From an uncultured Clostridia bacterium (lineage in GTDB: Bacteria; Bacillota; Clostridia; Christensenellales; Borkfalkiaceae), in contig CAUHGY010000061.1 of NCBI GenBank assembly GCA_959605945.1, forward strand, positions 1 to 11,038: DNA of 11,038 nt, in the 5' to 3' direction. Of the stretch, positions 7,325 to 11,038 are shown piece after piece (position 1 is the first letter of the stretch; each line of letters starts with the position of its first letter). The position numbers and the translations under genes are program-made. The notes beneath the pieces were generated by a model. The model was not told where the DNA came from and did no database searches. It saw only the letters and a program-made list of their open reading frames with translations.

Positions 7325-8056
7325 TTAAAAACAAGAATTCTCAACCGCTTTTTCCCAAAAACATTTGTTTATTTTTGCACTTTTTCCAATAAAATTTATT
7401 TTATTTTTATAGTATTTTACTGATGATTTTGACAGAAACTCATATTTGGCCATTGACTTTACAGTCGCGTCTGCACTGTCATAAATTTCGAGTGGTTTTA
7501 AGTGGTCAATAATTTTAGATTTTACAAAAGCATAATGCGTACAACCCAAAATTACAGTTTCGAATTCGCCTTTCTTAATATTTAAAACATTTAAATGTCT
7601 GCCGATATCTATGCTGCCGAGATTAAAAATGTTTCTTTCTATATCTTCGGCAAGATACGGTAAACCCTCAGCGCGAACGTTCAAAAGTCCTGCATACCTT
7701 TCGGCTGTCATTTTTGTTGCAAGAAGCAGCGTCTTTCTGCCCGACAATTCAGCTATTTCCACCGGCGGAAAAACTCCGAATACCGGTACGGGTGAAAAAT
7801 TATTTATTTCATCGAATAACGTTACGCTGATAGTATTGCATGCCACAACTATTGCTTTTACCCCGAACGATAATAAATAAATTAAGTTGTTTAATGCTAA
7901 AGAAAGCAATTCTCTCTCGCTTTTATTGCCGTAAGGAGCATTAAAATTGTCTCCGAGATATAAAAAATTTTCACACGGAAATGCCGCCGTAAGCTTTTTC
8001 AGAACCGAAAGACCGCCTACGCCGCTGTCAAATATGCCTATAAAACCATTATTCAT
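7325..8056 (-). CDS. murI: Glutamate racemase
   Basis: MurI converts L-glutamate to D-glutamate, the residue MurD installs in the peptidoglycan stem. From the ATG at 8054-8056 the product has 243 residues, slightly short for the family (about 250-270). Motifs: GIFDSGVGGLSVL (7-19, with D10), YLGDNFNAPYGNKS (33-46), VVACNT with catalytic C73, and GCTHY with the second catalytic C182. The frame is open upstream to a TTG near 8125, but the family normally begins just before the GxFDSGxGG motif, so 8056 is preferred. No Shine-Dalgarno is visible before it; a TACAAT sequence lies only 5 bases upstream. The gene lies 7325 to 8056 with no hairpin terminator before the mraZ promoter, so read-through into the dcw operon is possible. 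Its reading looks more AT-rich than the dcw genes. Confidence 0.93.
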   Translation of the reverse strand: MNNGFIGIFDSGVGGLSVLKKLTAAFPCENFLYLGDNFNAPYGNKSERELLSLALNNLIYLLSFGVKAIVVACNTISVTLFDEINNFSPVPVFGVFPPVEIAELSGRKTLLLATKMTAERYAGLLNVRAEGLPYLAEDIERNIFNLGSIDIGRHLNVLNIKKGEFETVILGCTHYAFVKSKIIDHLKPLEIYDSADATVKSMAKYEFLSKSSVKYYKNKINFIGKSAKINKCFWEKAVENSCF

Positions 8057-8130
8057 AATAAATTGTATGAATCCAATGCTGAAATTAGTGAAAAACAACT
8101 TGAAAATGCCGAATTTTATCCGCAATGTAC

Positions 8131-8159
8131 TTGCATTTATAATTTTTTTATGTTAAAAT
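8131..8159 (+). promoter_or_regulatory. Promoter of rpsT
   Basis: TTGCAT (8131-8136), a 17-base spacer, and TAAAAT (8154-8159) preceded by TG one base earlier (extended -10). The start of transcription would be near 8166, giving a leader of about 36 bases before the S20 start. Confidence 0.7.
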
Positions 8160-8201
8160 GTTTAGCGATACGAAAAAGAAAAGCAAGGAGTGCATAAAAA
8201 T

Positions 8202-8606
8202 ATGCCCAATATTAAATCCGCAAAAAAAAGAGTTTTAGTAAACAGCAAAAAGACCGAACAAAATAAAGCCTTACGATCCGCTGTTAAGACTGAAATCAAA
8301 AAAATCGATCTTCTGATTAAAGAAAACAAACTTGAAGAAGCAAAAGCAGCTCTTTCTGCCGCTTTTGCAATTATAGATTCTGCAAGTACTAAAAACATTA
8401 TTCATGCCAACAATGCGGCAAACAAAAAAGCAAAATTAGCCAAAAAACTCGACGCGGCTTTAAAATCCAGCGTTCCGGCGGAAACAGTTGAAGAAACCAA
8501 AAACGAACCGGTTGCTGAAGAAACCGTTGCTCCTGCGGAAGAAGCTCCCGTCAAAAAAACAAGAAAGCCCAGAAGCAAAAAAGCTGAAACCGAAGCTACC
8601 GAATAA
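8202..8606 (+). CDS. rpsT: 30S ribosomal protein S20 with C-terminal extension
   Basis: S20 binds 16S rRNA in the small ribosomal subunit. The product starts MPNIKSAKKRVLVN, the classic S20 N-terminus, and residues 1-88 align along the whole usual length of S20 (85-90 residues), including IIHANNAANKKAKLAKKL near 66-83. Residues 89-134 form an extra tail: first Glu/Pro/Ala/Val rich (about 91-115), then basic (KKTRKPRSKKAE near 118-129), ending acidic. The tail is low complexity and in frame. AAGGAG (8185-8190) lies 11 bases before the ATG. A GTG at 8190 is in frame but overlaps the Shine-Dalgarno, so it is rejected as start. The gene is monocistronic, divergent from murI, with its own promoter and terminator. 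Confidence 0.96.
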   Translation: MPNIKSAKKRVLVNSKKTEQNKALRSAVKTEIKKIDLLIKENKLEEAKAALSAAFAIIDSASTKNIIHANNAANKKAKLAKKLDAALKSSVPAETVEETKNEPVAEETVAPAEEAPVKKTRKPRSKKAETEATE

Positions 8607-8627
8607 TCTTCGCATAACGTAACATTC

Positions 8628-8660
8628 GCCCCTGACTGATCTCAGGGGCTATATTTATAT
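8628..8660 (+). terminator. Likely intrinsic terminator of rpsT
   Basis: GCCCCTGA (8628-8635) pairs perfectly with TCAGGGGC (8642-8649) around a 6-base loop, followed by a T-rich but interrupted tract (TATATTTATA). It lies 21 bases after the S20 stop. Confidence 0.75.
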
Positions 8661-8810
8661 AAAGGTTTTTCAGGCAACATCTATTTTTTTAAAATTAAAA
8701 ATATTAATAAAAAAATATAATATTCTGCAGCTTTTGAAAGTTCACAATTCCCATAAGTTTAACGTTTTCGTTATCAATGCATTTTGAGAACAACAATTAT
8801 TTTACGATCA

Positions 8811-8855
8811 AAAAGCCGGCACCGCGGAAAAATATATGTCGCGGTGCCGGCTTTT
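8811..8855. terminator. Strong bidirectional terminator between rpsT and lgt
   Basis: AAAAGCCGGCACCGCG (8811-8826) pairs with CGCGGTGCCGGCTTTT (8840-8855): 12 perfect, mostly GC pairs plus four A-T pairs around a 13-base loop. T runs follow on the plus strand, and because of the AAAA/TTTT flanks also on the minus strand, so it can end transcripts from either side. For lgt transcripts it lies 21 bases after the TGA at 8876-8878 but about 170 bases after the annotated lgt stop. Confidence 0.9.
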
Positions 8856-8875
8856 TCTTTTATAAAAATAATATA

Positions 8876-9022
8876 TCATTTATCTCCGTCTGCATCTTTA
8901 TCGGTTTTATCGATATGCTCGGTACGATCTGCGTTTTCTTTCTTTTCAAAGCCGGATGCTTCACTGTCGTTTTTATACTGTGCAGCGTTTTCACTCTCAG
9001 TATCGATATCTTGAACTTCAAC
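8876..9022 (-). other. In-frame 48-codon extension after the lgt stop codon
   Basis: Directly after the lgt TAA (9023-9025), the same frame runs open for 48 codons to a TGA at 8876-8878. The translation begins VEVQDIDTESENAAQY and ends DKTDKDADGDK; it is extremely acidic and hydrophilic, with Asp, Glu, Lys, Asn, Ser and Thr dominating and no hydrophobic stretch. No ATG, GTG or TTG start lies near its beginning, so an independent gene is unlikely. Best readings: lgt once had this tail and acquired a premature stop; the stop is read through; or there is a sequencing error in the TAA. The terminator 20 bases past its end marks it as the likely ancestral gene end. Confidence 0.5.
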
Positions 9023-9892
9023 TTATTTATTCATGATAGGTTCGTCTGCCGAAGGCGGCAACACTAAAGGAATTTTTCTGACAATATAAAATATTAAAAT
9101 AGCCGCAGCGCCGGCAATAAACACAAACGATTGCCATTGCGAGGGTGTAAGACCGGCAAAATCCATCATCCCTGCGCCCTCATCGGCACGGAAAAATTCT
9201 ATGAAAAAACGCCATGCGCCATAAGCGGCAAGGTACACAACATGAGTTAAATTGCTTCTCTTATAGAACATCCATGTAAGAAGTCCGAAAAGCGCAAAAA
9301 GAAACAATGCCTCATACAATTGCGTCGGCACATAAAACCCCGGGGCTCCGTCGCCAGGGTCCATCCAGATCCCCCCTACAACGTAATCCGTACCGAGATA
9401 GGCGCCGTGACAACATCCGGCCATCAGACAGCCGACACGACCGAATGCGTGCGCAATGGTAACGCAAATCGGCGCAGTGAGAAGAATTTTATTAAATTCT
9501 TTTATGTGCAGCCCTTTCTTTTTTCCTTTGAAATAGAAGTGTCCCCATCCGAAATACACGGCAAGAAACGCTGCCGCACCGCCGATAAAACCGCCCATCG
9601 CAGTTATACCCGCATGGTAAAAATCGAATGTTCCCGAATCGATCCATTCATAAACTGCCTGAAAGAATTTTGCGGCAAGAAAACCAAGAGCAATGGCGAT
9701 TATTGCTACAAAAAATATAAAATCCTGCACGCTGCTGTCCATATTTTTATGTTTCGTATAAACATAAAAAACAACAAGACAAATCACGATACCTAAAGCA
9801 ATAAAAATTCCGTAAAGGTAAATTTGCAAATGATATCCGAATATATAAACAGGATAGCCGAAAATCAGTTCAAGTAAGTCTTTATTAAACAT
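9023..9892 (-). CDS. lgt: Prolipoprotein diacylglyceryl transferase
   Basis: Lgt transfers diacylglycerol from phosphatidylglycerol to the lipobox cysteine of prolipoproteins, the first step of lipoprotein maturation, in the cytoplasmic membrane. The 289-residue product has about seven hydrophobic segments and normal length. Seen: YLYGIFIALGI (25-35), ITAMGGFIGG (96-105), the signature HAFGRVGCLMAGCCHG (148-163) with R152, PTQLYEA (189-195), and WRFFIEFFR (227-235). Compared with E. coli, the HGG histidine is Met99 and the Asn of GRxGNF is Cys155; the GRxGCxxAGCC form is one I associate with clostridial members. GAGGAGAGG lies just before the ATG, a strong Shine-Dalgarno. The gene stands alone with its own promoter and a leader of about 107 bases. 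Its stop is followed by an in-frame open extension. Confidence 0.93.
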   Translation of the reverse strand: MFNKDLLELIFGYPVYIFGYHLQIYLYGIFIALGIVICLVVFYVYTKHKNMDSSVQDFIFFVAIIAIALGFLAAKFFQAVYEWIDSGTFDFYHAGITAMGGFIGGAAAFLAVYFGWGHFYFKGKKKGLHIKEFNKILLTAPICVTIAHAFGRVGCLMAGCCHGAYLGTDYVVGGIWMDPGDGAPGFYVPTQLYEALFLFALFGLLTWMFYKRSNLTHVVYLAAYGAWRFFIEFFRADEGAGMMDFAGLTPSQWQSFVFIAGAAAILIFYIVRKIPLVLPPSADEPIMNK

Positions 9893-10005
9893 TTCCTCTC
9901 CTCTTTATTGAACCTCACCGAATTATTTATGCGAACGAACAACTATAAAACATCGATCATTTGTCAAAATCTTCGATCGCCAGTCTGATATCTATATTTT
10001 TTTAT

Positions 10006-10034
10006 ATTATACATATATAATAAAAAAAAGTCAA
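10006..10034 (-). promoter_or_regulatory. Promoter of lgt
   Basis: Minus-strand TTGACT (10029-10034), a 17-base spacer, and a perfect TATAAT (10006-10011). Transcription would start near 9999, about 107 bases before lgt. A TTGACA nearer to the gene lacks a -10 box at proper spacing. Confidence 0.8.
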
Positions 10035-10062
10035 CGATTATCTTTTTTATGCGTCTTTTTAT

Positions 10063-10090
10063 TTGCAAAATTTTTGCAATTGTGTATAAT
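10063..10090 (+). promoter_or_regulatory. Promoter of the tRNA-Ser gene
   Basis: TTGCAA (10063-10068), a 16-base spacer and a perfect TATAAT (10085-10090), ending 16 bases before the mature tRNA. It is back to back with the lgt promoter. Confidence 0.75.
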
Positions 10091-10106
10091 ATTAAAGTAC
10101 CCATAC

Positions 10107-10197
10107 GGAAAAGTATCGAAGTGGTCGTAACGAGCTGCACTCGAAATGCAGTTGTCCGGTTTCGGGCACATGGGTTCGAATCCCATCTTTTCCGCCA
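10107..10197 (+). tRNA. tRNA-Ser (anticodon CGA)
   Basis: The 91-base gene folds as a class II tRNA: acceptor stem GGAAAAG (10107-10113) with CTTTTCC (10187-10193), discriminator G10194 and encoded CCA (10195-10197). Anticodon stem CTGCA/TGCAG encloses the loop CTCGAAA with anticodon CGA at 10142-10144, reading UCG. A long variable arm (GTCCG-GTTT-CGGGC) is typical of serine tRNAs. The T arm is ATGGG-TTCGAAT-CCCAT. The D arm has the TCG/CGA short stem. It carries its own promoter and a strong terminator, so it is a single-gene unit. Confidence 0.97.
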
Positions 10198-10203
10198 TTA
10201 GCG

Positions 10204-10242
10204 AATAATACGAACTCTGAAAACGAGTTCGTATTATTTTTT
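10204..10242 (+). terminator. Intrinsic terminator of tRNA-Ser
   Basis: AATAATACGAACTC (10204-10217) pairs over 14 bases with GAGTTCGTATTATT (10225-10238) around a 7-base loop, followed by a T run to 10242. It begins 7 bases after the CCA end. Confidence 0.92.
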
Positions 10243-10384
10243 GCCGTCGATTACTTTGGCATCATCGTTGAACGAAAATAAACGCTCCAAATTTTGCCGT
10301 TTCGTTGCGGCTATCGTAGCACAGATTTCGCAGAAGTCAACGCGAAAAAATATCGCTGAAAAATCAAATATCTTTTAACTCCGA

Positions 10385-10414
10385 AGCCGGGAAGAAATTT
10401 CTTCTCGGCTTTTT
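10385..10414 (+). terminator. Orphan intrinsic terminator
   Basis: AGCCGGGAAGAA (10385-10396) pairs with TTCTTCTCGGCT (10399-10410) with one G-T wobble, then TTTTT and CTTTT. On the minus strand no T run follows, so it acts on plus-strand transcripts. No plus-strand gene lies between it and the tRNA terminator, so it may end a small RNA, back up the tRNA terminator, or remain from a lost gene. Confidence 0.75.
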
Positions 10415-10482
10415 CTTTTGCCTTGTAATTTAACAACTCCAACTCAATATTTTTTCGTGACCGTTTGACTTCGTTTTTCATC

Positions 10483-10557
10483 ACCTCCAATGAACAGACC
10501 TATGCTCAATCAATGCTACCTCTGCCTCTGCCGAAAGGCAAAATAAATTTGGAGGTA
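10483..10557 (+). promoter_or_regulatory. Leader with two segments complementary to the downstream Shine-Dalgarno
   Basis: ACCTCCAA (10483-10490) is perfectly complementary to TTGGAGGT (10549-10556), which contains the ribosome binding site of the next gene. TACCTC (10517-10522) is complementary to GAGGTA (10552-10557). The two pairings exclude each other. Between them lies a small hairpin TGCC-GAAA-GGCA (10529-10540) with a GNRA loop. This could let the leader switch between hidden and exposed ribosome sites. Function is inferred from complementarity only. Confidence 0.35.
10490..10546 (+). CDS. Candidate 18-residue Cys-rich leader peptide
   Basis: An ATG at 10490-10492 opens MNRPMLNQCYLCLCRKAK and ends TAA at 10544-10546, only 4 bases before the Shine-Dalgarno of the next gene. 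The peptide has three Cys and three Leu in its last ten residues, and a second Met at codon 5. No Shine-Dalgarno precedes it; instead CACCTCC, the opposite sense, stands there. It overlaps the complementary leader segments, so translation of it could open or close the ribosome site downstream. It may equally be chance: short frames are common. Confidence 0.2.
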   Translation: MNRPMLNQCYLCLCRKAK

Positions 10558-10563
10558 AATCCT

Positions 10564-10827
10564 ATGGAAAACAAAGTTTCCCAAATTCCTGAATTCAAGA
10601 GATATTATCTCTCAGAATTCGAACTCTATGACGGTGAAGAATTCATCACCTTCAACATCGTAGGAATCGATGCTGCCAAAAACGAAATCCAGATAGCCGT
10701 CACCGACAGGGGCAAAATAAGCGTTATCACTTACGACCTTCTGACGGATAAAAACGGCAGACTGTATTTCGAGTACGGCGCCATGTTTGAACACGTCCAT
10801 CTGGACGACTTCGAGGAGGTGGCGTAA
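10564..10827 (+). CDS. Small hypothetical protein, probable mobile-element accessory gene
   Basis: The product has 87 residues and is acidic, without membrane segment, signal peptide or cysteine. It begins MENKVSQIPEFKRYYL, alternates hydrophobic and polar residues in short runs (EEFITFNIVGID, EIQIAVTD, ISVITYDLL) suggesting a small mostly beta fold, and ends HLDDFEEVA. I do not recognise the family. GGAGGT (10551-10556) lies 7 bases before the ATG at 10564, an ideal spacing; the frame stays open upstream to a TTG near 10465, but without ribosome site. Its TAA shares a base with the next ATG (TAATG), so the two genes are coupled. Small soluble proteins in such tight pairs are typical of accessory regions of conjugative elements in Clostridia; that is inference. 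Confidence 0.8.
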   Translation: MENKVSQIPEFKRYYLSEFELYDGEEFITFNIVGIDAAKNEIQIAVTDRGKISVITYDLLTDKNGRLYFEYGAMFEHVHLDDFEEVA

Positions 10828-11038
10828 TGAAACTTACTCTTGCAAACATCAAAGAACTGAAACGTAACTCAAGCAGTCCGCTTATTAAACGGGTTTGCAA
10901 CTACGTTATAGGCGAATGGAGCGACTATTCCGATAAGAAAAGCATCTTTACCGACGTGCTTTATCACGGCTGTCAATCCGGTATTGTAGGAGAACTTATC
11001 TACTACACAGACACCGTGCGCTTCTACAAACAGTACAA
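10827..11038 (+). CDS. Hypothetical protein, 5' part only, probable mobile-element accessory gene
   Basis: The ATG at 10827-10829 overlaps the upstream TAA. Seventy codons are visible before the window ends. GGAGGT (10815-10820) lies 6 bases before the start. The protein begins MKLTLANIKELKRNSSSPLI, continues with GEWSDYSDKKSIFTDVLYHG (about 49 to the region after residue 28), then CQSGIVGELIYYTDTVRFYK. The last block resembles, as I remember it, small proteins of unknown function found in conjugative elements of gut Firmicutes (the pattern DVL-x-x-GCQSG-x-VG-x-LIYY). No domain or activity can be assigned. The high density of aromatic residues and the conserved-looking GCQSG turn suggest a folded domain. 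The gene continues past the window. Confidence 0.78.
   Translation, partial: MKLTLANIKELKRNSSSPLIKRVCNYVIGEWSDYSDKKSIFTDVLYHGCQSGIVGELIYYTDTVRFYKQY

Larger units (their letters stand above)
8607..9022. other. Stretch without a confirmed gene between rpsT and lgt
   Basis: The 416 bases hold three parts. 8607-8660 contains the rpsT terminator. 8661-8810 is very AT-rich with no convincing gene, RNA or promoter. 8811-8855 is a strong bidirectional terminator. 8876-9022 is a 48-codon frame directly continuing lgt past its stop codon on the minus strand, annotated separately. The inner palindrome AACGTTTTCGTT (8761-8772) is noted but unexplained. Confidence 0.6.
10198..10563. other. Gene-free stretch between tRNA-Ser and the accessory pair
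   Basis: It holds the tRNA terminator (10204-10242), a 140-base segment (10243-10384) of unexpectedly high GC with no gene, a second plus-strand terminator (10385-10414), and a leader of about 150 bases with complementary elements and a Cys-rich mini-ORF. In 10243-10384 the minus strand has a 45-codon frame without a start codon ending TAA at 10234-10236 (translation includes ATIAATKRQNLERLFSFND); it might be a decayed gene fragment or dispersed repeat. Confidence 0.5.

Noticed and set aside
8190..8201. GTG at 8190 as an earlier start for S20
   Set aside because: It overlaps the last G of the AAGGAG ribosome site, and MPNIKSAKKR at 8202 is the classic N-terminus.
8777..9067. Plus-strand frames over the lgt tail region
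   Set aside because: They cross the terminator hairpin and mirror the acidic minus-strand frame; hydrophobic translation is the expected antisense of Asp/Glu/Lys codons.
9320..9796. Long plus-strand frame of 158 codons opposite lgt
   Set aside because: It is antisense to a well-supported lgt, has no recognisable motif and its existence follows from the lgt codon pattern.
10061..10081. Inverted repeat TTGCAAAA/TTTTTGCAA near the tRNA promoter as an operator
   Set aside because: It overlaps the -35 and is simple AT-rich sequence; no further support.
10465..10563. Start of the 87-residue gene at the TTG near 10465
   Set aside because: No ribosome site, while the ATG at 10564 has an ideal GGAGGT 7 bases upstream.
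1..11038. CRISPR array, insertion sequence or long direct repeats
   Set aside because: None seen on reading: no regularly spaced repeats, transposase motifs or long duplicated segments in the window.

Overview
The window looks like chromosomal DNA from a low-to-moderate GC Gram-positive bacterium of the Firmicutes, most likely class Clostridia. Three things point there: the gene order mraZ-rsmH-ftsL-pbp-murE-mraY-murD, the strong Shine-Dalgarno sites with TTGACA/TATAAT promoters, and a MurE carrying the DNPR motif typical of meso-diaminopimelate addition. The genus cannot be read from the sequence.

Left part (1 to about 7283, minus strand): the start of the division and cell wall (dcw) operon. 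A near-consensus extended -10 promoter at 7254-7282 drives mraZ, rsmH, an FtsL-like gene, a class B penicillin-binding protein, murE, mraY and murD. murD runs off the left edge. Genes overlap or nearly touch except for a 151 bp gap between ftsL and the PBP gene. The products build the cytoplasmic peptidoglycan precursor (MurD, MurE), load it on the lipid carrier (MraY) and cross-link it at the septum (PBP with FtsL). MraZ is the likely regulator of the operon. murF is absent between murE and mraY.

Middle part (7325 to about 9892): murI (glutamate racemase, minus strand) makes the D-glutamate used by MurD. Divergent from it is rpsT (ribosomal protein S20) with its own promoter and terminator and an unusual 46-residue charged tail. 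A 415 bp gene-poor stretch follows. It holds a strong bidirectional terminator and a 48-codon open frame that directly continues lgt past its stop codon. lgt (prolipoprotein diacylglyceryl transferase) lies on the minus strand with its own promoter.

Right part (10063 to 11038, plus strand): a complete class II tRNA-Ser(CGA) with promoter and terminator, then a 366 bp non-genic stretch with a second, orphan terminator and a structured leader. After that come two tightly coupled small genes (the second cut by the window edge) that look like accessory genes of a mobile element rather than housekeeping genes. The most unusual signals are the post-stop extension of lgt, the leader before the accessory pair (complementary anti-SD segments plus a Cys-rich mini-ORF), and lineage-specific low-complexity tails on S20 and FtsL. 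No clearly new multi-gene system can be proven from this window alone.
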